Origin: GCA-2748575 sp965222725
GTDB lineage: Bacteria > Pseudomonadota > Gammaproteobacteria > Pseudomonadales > Ketobacteraceae
DNA: 64,000 bases
Assembly (NCBI GenBank): GCA_965222725.1
Contig: OZ244969.1
Span: 1,674,001 to 1,738,000, forward strand
Reading direction: 5' to 3'
The notes below the pieces were generated by a model. It was not told where the DNA came from. It made no database searches and saw only the letters and a list, made by a program, of their open reading frames with translations. Positions within the stretch are counted from its first letter, which is position 1. Each line of letters starts with the position of its first letter. Positions 16,537 through 23,751 of the stretch are shown here, piece after piece. Both the position numbers and the translations under genes were made by a program.

Positions 16537-17973
16537 TCAGTGAGTCGTCTCATTCTCCGGCTCATCCTGATGCCCGGATTCCATGCCCAGTTCCTTGATT
16601 TTGCGGGTCAGGGTATTACGCCCCCAGCCCAGCAGCTCGGCTGCATCCCGACGCCGACCGGCGGTATGCTTTAAGGCCGTTTCAATCATAATGCGTTCAA
16701 AATTGGGAACCGCATCATCCAGCAAGCCGCGATGGCCTTTGGCCAGTTCCTGGTCGGCCCACATGCGCAGGGCGTCTTCCCAGTTGGAACCGGTGTTGGC
16801 GGATTGTTTGCTTTCCAATAATTCCGGTGGCAGATCGTTCACCAGAATTTCCCGGCCGGAGGCCATGACCGTTAACCAGCGGCAGGTGTTTTCCAGCTGG
16901 CGCACGTTACCGGGCCATTCCAGACCGGTCATGTACTCGGCGGTTTCCGGTAACAGAATCTTGGGTTCAACGTTCAGTTCCTTGGCCGCAATATTCAGAA
17001 AGTGCATGGCCAGTTTCGGAATATCTTCACGGCGTTCAGCCAGCTTGGGCAGGTGCACGCGAATCACGTTAAGGCGGTGGAACAAATCTTCCCGGAACTT
17101 GCCTTCTTTCACCAGGGTTTCCAGATTCTGGTGAGTGGCGGCAATGATTCTTACATCTACCGCTACCGCGGTGTGGCCACCTACCCGGTAGAAAGAACCG
17201 TCGGCCAGTACCCGCAATAAACGGGTCTGGGTATCCAGAGGCATGTCGCCGATTTCATCCAGAAACAGGGTGCCGCCATTGGCCTGTTCAAAACGCCCCT
17301 GACGTTGCGTGTTGGCGCCGGTAAAGGCCCCTTTTTCATGGCCGAACAGTTCCGATTCGATCAGGTCTTTGGGAATGGCCGCCATGTTCAGGGCAATAAA
17401 AGGGTTTTCTTTGCGCGGACTGTGGCGGTGTAGGGCACGGGCTACCAGTTCCTTACCGGTACCGGATTCACCATTAATCAGAACGGTGATGTTGGAGTGC
17501 GACAGCCGGCCGATGGCACGAAACACTTCCTGCATCGCAGGTGCTTCACCGATAATTTCGGTGGATGTCATCTGCACGGTTTCGCCGGTTTGCTGCTGCT
17601 GTTCGTGGCTGTGGGTAACGGCGCGTTTTACCAGGGCAACGGCTTCGTCCACGTCAAAGGGTTTGGGCAGGTATTCAAAAGCGCCGCCCTGATAGGAGGC
17701 AACCGCGCTGTCCAGATCCGAGTGGGCGGTCATGATAATCACCGGCAGATCCGGGTGCGTTTCCTGAATGTGTGACAGCACGCTGAAACCGTCTGCGCCC
17801 GGCATGCGGATATCGGTAATTACCACATCCGGCTGGGAGGTACGCAGCTTGTTGATAACGGTGTCGCCGTTATCAAATGCGTTGGTAATAATGCCTTCCT
17901 GGTTCAGGGCTTTTTCCAAAACCCAGCGTATTGATTTATCGTCATCAATAATCCAGACGTTATCACTTTGCAT
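16537..17973 (-). CDS. ntrC: nitrogen regulator NtrC (sigma54 activator)
   Basis: 478 residues in the classic three-domain form: receiver (about 1-120) with Asp54 as phosphoacceptor in VVITDIRMPG, AAA+ sigma54-interaction domain (about 140-370) with Walker A GESGTGKE and the GAFTGA loop, and a Fis-type helix-turn-helix at the end (RRRDAAELLGWGRNTLTRKIK). It is phosphorylated by NtrB under nitrogen limitation and activates sigma54 promoters. It overlaps ntrB by 11 nt. The last eight codons form one copy of the 26-bp repeat bounding hipBA. Confidence 0.97.
   Translation of the reverse strand: MQSDNVWIIDDDKSIRWVLEKALNQEGIITNAFDNGDTVINKLRTSQPDVVITDIRMPGADGFSVLSHIQETHPDLPVIIMTAHSDLDSAVASYQGGAFEYLPKPFDVDEAVALVKRAVTHSHEQQQQTGETVQMTSTEIIGEAPAMQEVFRAIGRLSHSNITVLINGESGTGKELVARALHRHSPRKENPFIALNMAAIPKDLIESELFGHEKGAFTGANTQRQGRFEQANGGTLFLDEIGDMPLDTQTRLLRVLADGSFYRVGGHTAVAVDVRIIAATHQNLETLVKEGKFREDLFHRLNVIRVHLPKLAERREDIPKLAMHFLNIAAKELNVEPKILLPETAEYMTGLEWPGNVRQLENTCRWLTVMASGREILVNDLPPELLESKQSANTGSNWEDALRMWADQELAKGHRGLLDDAVPNFERIMIETALKHTAGRRRDAAELLGWGRNTLTRKIKELGMESGHQDEPENETTH
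16539..16564. repeat. 26-bp direct repeat, right copy (ntrC 3' end)
   Basis: Perfect copy of 14723-14748. It begins at the last base of the ntrC stop triplet as read on the plus strand and extends through the final eight codons of ntrC. See the hipBA island entry. Confidence 0.9.
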
Positions 17974-19075
17974 AGCGTTCTCCAGCGTCTTGCTCGTTGT
18001 CTACCTCGTAAGGCAGCAATAGTCTAAATATGGTTTTCCCCGGTTTGCTCTCGCACTCAATCAGGCCATGATGCTGGCTGATAATGGACTGGGATATGGA
18101 CAGTCCCAGGCCGGTGCCTTTGGCGCGGCCGCTCACCATGGGGTAAAAAATCGAGTCCATCAGTTCCTTGTCGATCCCCGGTCCGTTGTCTTCAATTTCC
18201 ACCAGCAGCGTCAAGCGGTGGCGCACGCTGCCGATGGTGAACTGGCGCAGTGGCCGGGTTCGTAAAATGATGGTGGGATCCTGTTGATCCGGGTTTTCGC
18301 TCAAGGCCTGAAGCGAGTTTCTGACAATGTTCAGGGTTGCCTGAATCAATTGGTCAGCATCGGCGTAAAGGTCCGGCAGGCTGGGGTCGTAATCCCGTAC
18401 CAGTTTGACGCTGCCGGATGTTTCCACTTCTACGATGCTTCTGACTCGCTCCAGTACCTCATGGATATTGGTATCTTTCAGTTGCGGAATGGCTCTTGGC
18501 CCCAGCATGCGGTCCACCAGGTTGCGTAACCGGTCCGCTTCCGCAATCACCACATTGGTGTAATCTTTCAGGTCTTCATCCGCAAGCTCCCGGGCCAGCA
18601 ACTGGGCTGCTCCCCGAATACCGCCCAACGGATTTTTGACTTCGTGGGCCACACCGCGAATGAGCGCACGGGTAGCCTGATGTGCGCTGATCAAACCATC
18701 CTCGCGGCTGATGCGCAGCAGGCGGTCCAGCGGCCTGACTTCCACAAGCAAGGTCTTGGAGCGCCCGTCTGCCACCGGCGTTACTGTGTAGTCTGCCGTG
18801 GCGGTTTGTTCGCTGTTGGGCAGCTGTACCTGCACCTCGCGCTTGGTAAATCCGTGTTGTTCCTGTAATGCCTTTTCCAGCTCCAGCTGGGTTTCGTTAC
18901 CCTGCATCAGGTGTGTTACAGGTGCACCAATTAAATGGGTGGCACTGGTGGCAAAAAATTGTTCCGCGGCCGGGTTCAGGTATTGAATTGTCAGGTCCTT
19001 ATCCAGCAAAAGCACCGCAGTTGTTTGGCTTTCCAATACTTTCTTGTAAATGTCTTGCGGATATGTCGGGCTCAT
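17963..19075 (-). CDS. ntrB: nitrogen sensor histidine kinase NtrB
   Basis: 370 residues: N-terminal PAS domain (about 10-115), a HisKA region with GVAHEVKNPLGGIRGAAQL containing the phosphorylated His, and an HATPase domain with N, G1 (DNGPGI) and G2 (GTGLGLSI) boxes. No membrane segment, as expected for a cytosolic kinase controlled by PII protein. It phosphorylates NtrC. A sigma54-like promoter (19160-19175) and NtrC-like sites (19340-19374) lie upstream, which suggests autoregulation. Confidence 0.97.
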   Translation of the reverse strand: MSPTYPQDIYKKVLESQTTAVLLLDKDLTIQYLNPAAEQFFATSATHLIGAPVTHLMQGNETQLELEKALQEQHGFTKREVQVQLPNSEQTATADYTVTPVADGRSKTLLVEVRPLDRLLRISREDGLISAHQATRALIRGVAHEVKNPLGGIRGAAQLLARELADEDLKDYTNVVIAEADRLRNLVDRMLGPRAIPQLKDTNIHEVLERVRSIVEVETSGSVKLVRDYDPSLPDLYADADQLIQATLNIVRNSLQALSENPDQQDPTIILRTRPLRQFTIGSVRHRLTLLVEIEDNGPGIDKELMDSIFYPMVSGRAKGTGLGLSISQSIISQHHGLIECESKPGKTIFRLLLPYEVDNEQDAGERYAK

Positions 19076-19159
19076 TCATTTTCCGTTTTATATGAATTCA
19101 GGCATTGCTTTCTCTTGATCAGGAATTCCCTTGGTTTCAGGAGCAATTAGAAAGCACTC

Positions 19160-19175
19160 TGCAAAAAGCAAACCA
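19160..19175 (-). promoter_or_regulatory. ntrB: candidate sigma54 promoter of ntrBC
   Basis: On the minus strand the sequence reads TGGTTT, five bases, TTGCA: the -24 GG and -12 GC are exactly 10 bases apart. The -24 box matches TGGCAC in four of six positions. The predicted leader (about 74 nt) is similar to that of glnA. NtrC-like sites lie about 190 bp upstream of the predicted start. The 303-bp gap 19076-19378 holds no convincing gene. Confidence 0.5.
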
Positions 19176-19339
19176 GCTTTAATCAGGGTGGGGCAAAAAT
19201 GCTGCATTGGGATAACAGATGCCCTGTTTCGGGTTCCGGGGAGTACGGATGTTCAGGAAACCGGGCTCGAAAACGGGCAAAATGCTTACTGGTTAACCCA
19301 ATGGTCGCTGGTTAGGATCCAGGGATTGAGCTTCAGTGT

Positions 19340-19374
19340 ACCCCAATCTGGCGCATGGCGCACCAATATGGTGC
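19340..19374. promoter_or_regulatory. ntrB: NtrC-binding site pair upstream of ntrBC
   Basis: GCACCAATATGGTGC (19360-19374) is a perfect GCAC-N7-GTGC dyad, the NtrC consensus. A degenerate second site (19340-19354) has its centre 20 bp away, about two helical turns, the usual arrangement of NtrC enhancers. The sites abut the end of the DUF4124 gene. Confidence 0.65.
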
Positions 19375-19378
19375 GCTG

Positions 19379-19894
19379 CTAGTTGAGGCGGGACGCCTGT
19401 TTGATATGGAAGGTGGAAGCGGGGCTGCTGATCAGAACATTTCCTTTTTCATCAATAACTTGAGCCACTGCTTTATAGGAGCCGCGAAACAGGTTCGAGA
19501 AAGAGAAAGACAGGCTTGCACTAGGGCCGGCACGCTTTTCCCCATTTAGGAGCAGTTGCACACTGTGGCCGTCCCGCAGGGCAGGCTCCAGCTGCACCTT
19601 AATAGTCGCGTTACCGCCGTTGTTCCAGAAGGTCTGGTCTTCCTCCGGGGAAGTGATGCTGATGGAATTATAAGAAGCAGATGACTTTTTCTTTTTCGGC
19701 GAGCTTTGGGGAACCTGGATCTTGTCCAGTTTCATGGTGGGCACTGGTTTGACATCCATGGTTTCGGCATCATCCATTGGCGTATCGGAAAAGATGATAT
19801 TGCCGTTTTCATCCACTTTTTTGTAAACGGTGGCTGCCTGCAAACCCGTGGCAGCCAGGCTGAAGGCGATCAGTGTCGGCAACCAGTATTTCAT
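19379..19894 (-). CDS. DUF4124 domain secreted protein
   Basis: 171 residues with a signal peptide (cleavage near residue 20, LQAA) followed by a DUF4124 domain (YKKVDENGNIIFSDTP), a Lys/Ser-rich linker and a C-terminal beta-sandwich-like part (about 75-165). Proteins of this type are often encoded between glnA and ntrB in gammaproteobacteria, as here; their function is unknown. The protein is probably periplasmic. It has its own sigma70-type promoter at 19937-19965 and is read in the same direction as ntrBC, with 303 bp between. Confidence 0.8.
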   Translation of the reverse strand: MKYWLPTLIAFSLAATGLQAATVYKKVDENGNIIFSDTPMDDAETMDVKPVPTMKLDKIQVPQSSPKKKKSSASYNSISITSPEEDQTFWNNGGNATIKVQLEPALRDGHSVQLLLNGEKRAGPSASLSFSFSNLFRGSYKAVAQVIDEKGNVLISSPASTFHIKQASRLN

Positions 19895-19936
19895 GCTGTT
19901 CTCCCTGGCAGTTCGTCTTAGGAATCAATTTACCCA

Positions 19937-19965
19937 TTATTAGGAAAAAAAACGAAATTTCACAA
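19937..19965 (-). promoter_or_regulatory. sigma70-type promoter of the DUF4124 gene
   Basis: Minus strand: -35 TTGTGA (19960-19965), 17-bp spacer rich in T, -10 TAATAA (19937-19942). The start site should fall near 19930, giving a leader of about 35 nt to the ATG at 19894. Confidence 0.6.
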
Positions 19966-20076
19966 TGTTTTAGGCGAAGAATGTGCAGCGATAGAAAAAA
20001 ATCCTGTGCCGTGTCGGTGCTGCTGTCCGTTATGTTCTAGAGTGTAAAGAGATGTATTTTCAAATGTGGGAACCGT

Positions 20077-20430
20077 ATGGCCGAAGAAAACCTGAAAGAA
20101 CGCCGCAAGGCGCCCCGTTTCAAAGCCGAAGGGGAAGTGACCCTGAAACTGGAAAGCGGGGTGACCTGTGAGGGCCATCTCAAAGATCTGAGCCGTATCG
20201 GGGCTTTTGTGGCGCTGGATACGGTTAACGATACCTGGGCCTATCAGTCCGCCGAACTGGAGCTGGCGACCCGGGTGGAAGATGAAGCCATGGTGATTCT
20301 TGGCCAGTGCGCGCTGGTGCGTATTACGCCCAAAGGCGTGGGCATCCATATTTTTGATATTGATATCGGCTCACGGAAAAACTTTGTGCGCTTTATGGGT
20401 TACGTTCAGCAGCCGGAGAATGCGATCTAG
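20077..20430 (+). CDS. PilZ domain c-di-GMP receptor
   Basis: 117 residues, a single PilZ domain. Both c-di-GMP motifs are intact: RxxxR at R10-R14 (RKAPR) and DxSxxG at D37-G42 (DLSRIG). It therefore should bind c-di-GMP. No output domain, so it likely acts by protein-protein contact; partner unknown. GTGGGA lies before the ATG. It is a single-gene unit ended by a bidirectional terminator shared with glnA. With MshE it gives the window two c-di-GMP receptors. Confidence 0.9.
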   Translation: MAEENLKERRKAPRFKAEGEVTLKLESGVTCEGHLKDLSRIGAFVALDTVNDTWAYQSAELELATRVEDEAMVILGQCALVRITPKGVGIHIFDIDIGSRKNFVRFMGYVQQPENAI

Positions 20431-20457
20431 CAGCAAGGGATTAGCGTGATCCATCAT

Positions 20458-20486
20458 AAAAAAACCCGGCCGAAGCCGGGTTTTTT
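20458..20486. terminator. bidirectional terminator between the PilZ gene and glnA
   Basis: AAAAAACCCGGC, loop CGAA, GCCGGGTTTTTT: a GC-rich stem with an A-run on the left and a T-run on the right, so it serves the convergent PilZ (+) and glnA (-) genes. Confidence 0.92.
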
Positions 20487-20508
20487 GTGTCTCTGGTTAA
20501 GCAGCTGC

Positions 20509-21915
20509 TTAGCAAGAGTAGTACATGTCGAACTCAACCGGGTGAGTTGTCATGTTCAGGCGCTCAACTTCGCCACGCTTCAGGTCGATGTAACCGGCCA
20601 GCATGTCGTCAGAGAATACGCCGCCTTCTTTCAGGAAGTCGTTGTCGGCTTCCAGAGCGTCCAGAGCACCCGCGAAAGTGGAGGCCACAGTCGGGATTTC
20701 CTTGGCTTCTTCAGCAGGCAGGTCGTACAGGTCTTTATCTGCAGCGTCGCCAGGATGGATCTTGTTCTTGATACCGTCGATACCAGCCATCAGCATGGCA
20801 GCGAATGCCAGGTAAGGGTTGGCAGTCGGATCAGGGAAGCGAACTTCGATACGACGTGCTTTGGCGCTGTTAACCCATGGAATACGGATGGAAGCAGAGC
20901 GGTTACGGGCAGAGTAAGCCAGCATAACAGGTGCTTCGAAACCGGGAACCAGACGCTTGTAGGAGTTGGTGGAAGCGTTGGTGAAGGCGTTGATAGCGCG
21001 GGCGTGCTTGATGATACCGCCGATGTAGTACAGAGCTTCCTTGGACAGGCCTGCATACTCGTCGCCGGCGAACAGGTTGTTGCCGTCTTTGGCGATGGAC
21101 TGGTGCACGTGCATACCGGAACCGTTGTCACCAACAACCGGCTTGGGCATGAAAGTGGCTGTTTTGCCGTAAGCGTGCGCTACGTTGTGGATGCAGTACT
21201 TCAGGATCTGTACTTCGTCAGCCTTGCTCACCAGGGTGTTGGGGCCAACACCGATTTCGCACTGGCCGGCAGTACCCACTTCGTGGTGGTGTACTTCAAT
21301 TTCCAGGCCCATGGCTTCCATGGCGGCACACATGGCAGCACGCAGGTCGTGCAGCGAGTCTACCGGAGGAACGGGGAAGTAACCGCCTTTAACACCAGGA
21401 CGGTGACCGATGTTGCCACCTTCAAAATCTTCGTGAGATACCCAGGCAGCTTCCTCGGAGTGAATGGAGTACATGGAACCGTTCATGTCGGATTTCCAGG
21501 TGACGGAATCAAACACGAAAAACTCGGGCTCAGGGCCGAACAGGGCGCTGTCACCGATACCGGTGGACTTCAGGTATTCTTCAGCACGACGGCCTACGGA
21601 ACGGGGATCGCGCTCGTAGCCTTGCATAGTGGAAGGCTCAACGATGTCACAACGCAGGTTCAGCGTGGTTTCGTCAGTGAAAGGATCGATAACGGCAGTG
21701 TTATCATCGGGCATCAGAATCATGTCGGATTCGTTAATGCCTTTCCAGCCTGCGATAGATGAGCCGTCAAACATTTTGCCGTCTTCGAAAAAGCCAGCGT
21801 CGACTTCACCGGTAGGGATGGAAACGTGCTGCTCCTTGCCGCGTGAATCAGTAAAACGTAGATCAACCCAACGAACATTATTTTCTTTGATGAGTGAGAG
21901 AGTCTTTTCAGACAT
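20509..21915 (-). CDS. glnA: glutamine synthetase type I, GlnA
   Basis: 468 residues, the usual length for class I-beta glutamine synthetase, which makes glutamine from glutamate, ammonia and ATP as a dodecamer. Visible signatures: FDGSSIAGW near the N-terminus, the metal site GPEPEFF, the ATP-binding motif KPVVGDNGSGMHVHQS, NRSASIRIP and the adenylylation site KDLYDLP (Tyr near residue 397), which implies control by GlnE. Transcription is expected from a sigma54 promoter (22004-22018) activated by NtrC bound at 22180-22246. Confidence 0.98.
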   Translation of the reverse strand: MSEKTLSLIKENNVRWVDLRFTDSRGKEQHVSIPTGEVDAGFFEDGKMFDGSSIAGWKGINESDMILMPDDNTAVIDPFTDETTLNLRCDIVEPSTMQGYERDPRSVGRRAEEYLKSTGIGDSALFGPEPEFFVFDSVTWKSDMNGSMYSIHSEEAAWVSHEDFEGGNIGHRPGVKGGYFPVPPVDSLHDLRAAMCAAMEAMGLEIEVHHHEVGTAGQCEIGVGPNTLVSKADEVQILKYCIHNVAHAYGKTATFMPKPVVGDNGSGMHVHQSIAKDGNNLFAGDEYAGLSKEALYYIGGIIKHARAINAFTNASTNSYKRLVPGFEAPVMLAYSARNRSASIRIPWVNSAKARRIEVRFPDPTANPYLAFAAMLMAGIDGIKNKIHPGDAADKDLYDLPAEEAKEIPTVASTFAGALDALEADNDFLKEGGVFSDDMLAGYIDLKRGEVERLNMTTHPVEFDMYYSC

Positions 21916-22003
21916 TATTGTGCATCCTCCAAATTCGGACGTTTATCGGTAGATGGGCCTGACCAGCCCTAAAGACGGCTGTTGGTCTTACTGGTCGGGG
22001 AAG

Positions 22004-22018
22004 GCAAAATATATGCCA
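22004..22018 (-). promoter_or_regulatory. glnA: sigma54 promoter of glnA
   Basis: Minus strand reads TGGCAT, five bases, TTGC: -24 GG and -12 GC exactly 10 bases apart and a five-of-six -24 box. The predicted start near 21992 gives a leader of about 77 nt. An imperfect dyad (21957-21964 and 21991-21998) spans the start region; its role is unknown. Confidence 0.8.
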
Positions 22019-22179
22019 TGGGAAATCTGCTGAAAAGGGCAGCTGCAAAAATAACTAAAATAATTCTTTTAATAGTGTAACCTTTTGAAATATAAAGCTT
22101 TTTATTTTTAATTTGATTTGGCGGAATTTTGTGCATCAGCGAGTGGCTGCTCCACTGTTACCCGGTCCCGCTACAGCCT

Positions 22180-22246
22180 GCGCCATCTTGGTGCGGTGCA
22201 ACTCAAAAATGCACCTTTATGGTGCTTGCGTGCACCGAATGGGTGC
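22180..22246. promoter_or_regulatory. glnA: triple NtrC enhancer upstream of glnA
   Basis: Three dyads of the GCAC-N7-GTGC type: GCGCCATCTTGGTGC (22180-22194, one mismatch), GCACCTTTATGGTGC (22211-22225, perfect) and GCACCGAATGGGTGC (22232-22246, perfect). Centres are 31 and 21 bp apart, close to three and two helical turns, so all three sit on the same face. They lie about 195-247 bp upstream of the predicted glnA start. Confidence 0.82.
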
Positions 22247-22247
22247 G

Positions 22248-22484
22248 CTAGCTGTCTTCCATCACCTCGATGACCAGATAGAATATCTTATCTTCTTGAT
22301 ATTTATCCAAAACTTTATGGCCGTTAATACGGCACCATGCCGGAATATCGTGCATCACGCCGGGGTCCGTTGCCTCAACGCGCAGCGTGTCGCCGGGTGT
22401 CAGGGTCTGAATCATATTCTGGGTCTTGATTACCGGCATCGGGCATAGCTGGCCCTTGGTATCCAGGGTGTGGCTGGCTTCCAT
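22248..22484 (-). CDS. TusA-family sulfur carrier protein
   Basis: 78 residues with the single TusA/SirA-like fold and the conserved CPMPVIKT motif; Cys14 would carry persulfide sulfur. A second Cys lies near residue 51. It is nine bases downstream of a PP-loop ATPase gene on the same strand, so the two form an operon, and a sulfur relay to that enzyme is the natural inference. It is not the canonical tusA, which is usually a lone gene; no symbol is given. NtrC sites for glnA begin right after its stop. Confidence 0.85.
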   Translation of the reverse strand: MEASHTLDTKGQLCPMPVIKTQNMIQTLTPGDTLRVEATDPGVMHDIPAWCRINGHKVLDKYQEDKIFYLVIEVMEDS

Positions 22485-22493
22485 TCTCGTCTC

Positions 22494-23558
22494 CTACACG
22501 AACCAGGACTGGGGAATTTCATTGGGCAATGCCGGTTTGATCTGCACCACCCGGGAAACGCCGTCCTTGCGGTTGATTTCCACTTCCACCTGTTCTGCGG
22601 ATTTGCCCTTGCTGTAACGGGCCACAATCCGGGCTGCCGTTACCAGATCGTCATCGCTGGGCTCGCCGTCCACCAGGGTCAGTGGGCCGCCATGGCTGAG
22701 CAGACGAATGGTATGAAAACTTTTGCGGTAACCCTGCAGGAAGTTGTTTTCGCCTTCCTCCCGACTCACGATCAGTTTGTAGTTAGGGGCGGGGCGGATA
22801 TGGCGACCAATTTTCAGCAGCATGATATCGTCCAGCTCATAGCGCTTGTCACCCTGGGCCTGCCACAGATCCGCCAGTTTGCGGGAATAGCTTTCATCGG
22901 TCAGAAAGCAGCAACCACCGGCGGGCTGGGCAAAATCCTCAAAGCCGAACTGCTTGGCCAGTTCCATCTGCGGTTTACGGTTACGGCCATGAAAATCATA
23001 GAGTTTTTCCCGGTCGATCCAGCCTTCCCGCTCCGGCAGGGTGGGGGGCAGGTTTTTTGCGCACAGAGGGCGTAACAGGCGGTCATCTGCGCCGGATTCA
23101 CGGGCAATGATGGGCATGGTTTCCTTGCGCTGGGATTTGGGCCGCTGGCCGATCACTTCCCCGGTAATCACAAAGTCAAAGCCGCCATCTTCGGCCATCT
23201 GGCGTGCCTTGTTGAGCATGGCGTTGGCTTTTTCCACCATAAAGATCTTGCAGTCCAGGCAGGGGTTCAGATTAGCGCCATAACCGTGTTTCGGGTTAAT
23301 GACGACATCCTTGTATTCTTCGCTGATATCCACAATATTCAGCTTGATACCCAGCTGCTCAGCCGACCATAAGGCGTTGTTGCGCTTCTGTTTTTTCTGG
23401 TCCTTCTTGCGAATGGCGTGGGTGTGCCCTTCCACGCAGAAACCGGTGAAAAAATTCACCCCTTCCACATGAATACCCTGTTCCTGAATAACTCTCACCG
23501 CGAGCAGTGAGTCCAGACCGCCCGAAAGCAGGGCGATGGCTTTACGCTGTATGGTCAT
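22494..23558 (-). CDS. PP-loop ATPase, putative tRNA-thiolation-like enzyme
   Basis: 354 residues. The N-terminal PP-loop SGGLDS (residues 12-17) places it among N-type ATP pyrophosphatases (MnmA, ThiI, TtcA relatives), which adenylate a substrate before sulfur transfer. CLDC near residue 100 and GGCC near residue 215 could be the catalytic or metal Cys residues. The C-terminal part (about 240-354) resembles the NFACT-R/DUF814-type RNA-associated region found in such proteins, but this is by eye. It is not a typical MnmA. Its partner is a TusA-like carrier. Substrate unknown; tRNA thiolation is inference. Confidence 0.75.
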   Translation of the reverse strand: MTIQRKAIALLSGGLDSLLAVRVIQEQGIHVEGVNFFTGFCVEGHTHAIRKKDQKKQKRNNALWSAEQLGIKLNIVDISEEYKDVVINPKHGYGANLNPCLDCKIFMVEKANAMLNKARQMAEDGGFDFVITGEVIGQRPKSQRKETMPIIARESGADDRLLRPLCAKNLPPTLPEREGWIDREKLYDFHGRNRKPQMELAKQFGFEDFAQPAGGCCFLTDESYSRKLADLWQAQGDKRYELDDIMLLKIGRHIRPAPNYKLIVSREEGENNFLQGYRKSFHTIRLLSHGGPLTLVDGEPSDDDLVTAARIVARYSKGKSAEQVEVEINRKDGVSRVVQIKPALPNEIPQSWFV

Positions 23559-23751
23559 AAAAATTGTCGATTAATCTGGCTGAATACAATGAATTTACCC
23601 GGGGCGCGGCATTATACAGAAAAACGCCTGTAAGTGACGGTTACAGTTTGTACATTTTAAGCGCCTTTCAATATTTTATCCCATAAATCATGTATACTCG
23701 CCGCCCCGTAAATTGAGGGAATCCCCACCAACACCATATAGGTAAAAGTTT

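Larger units (their letters stand above)
14723..16564. mobile_element. hipBA island bounded by 26-bp direct repeats at the ntrC 3' end
   Basis: About 1.8 kb lies between the two 26-bp repeats and contains only hipB, hipA and their control region. The repeats coincide with the end of ntrC, a design used by elements that integrate into gene ends and rebuild them. No integrase or transposase gene is present, so the unit is either non-autonomous, a deletion remnant of a larger island, or was inserted by homologous or illegitimate recombination. The presence of the repeats is seen directly; mobility is inferred. Confidence 0.6.

Noticed and set aside
19193..19207. Alternative sigma54 box for ntrBC
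   Set aside because: The -24 element lacks the essential GG; the box at 19160-19175 fits better.
19131..19382. An 83-codon open frame in the ntrB upstream gap
   Set aside because: It crosses the NtrC sites and the sigma54-like box, has no ribosome site and no family likeness.
20446..21762. A 438-codon open frame on the plus strand opposite glnA
   Set aside because: Opposite a certain gene, begins in the terminator region, and the product is low-information and Val/Gly/His-rich.
21957..21998. Dyad in the glnA start region as a glutamine riboswitch
   Set aside because: It overlaps the predicted start site, so only part would be in the RNA, and it does not resemble the known glnA or downstream-peptide RNA motifs.
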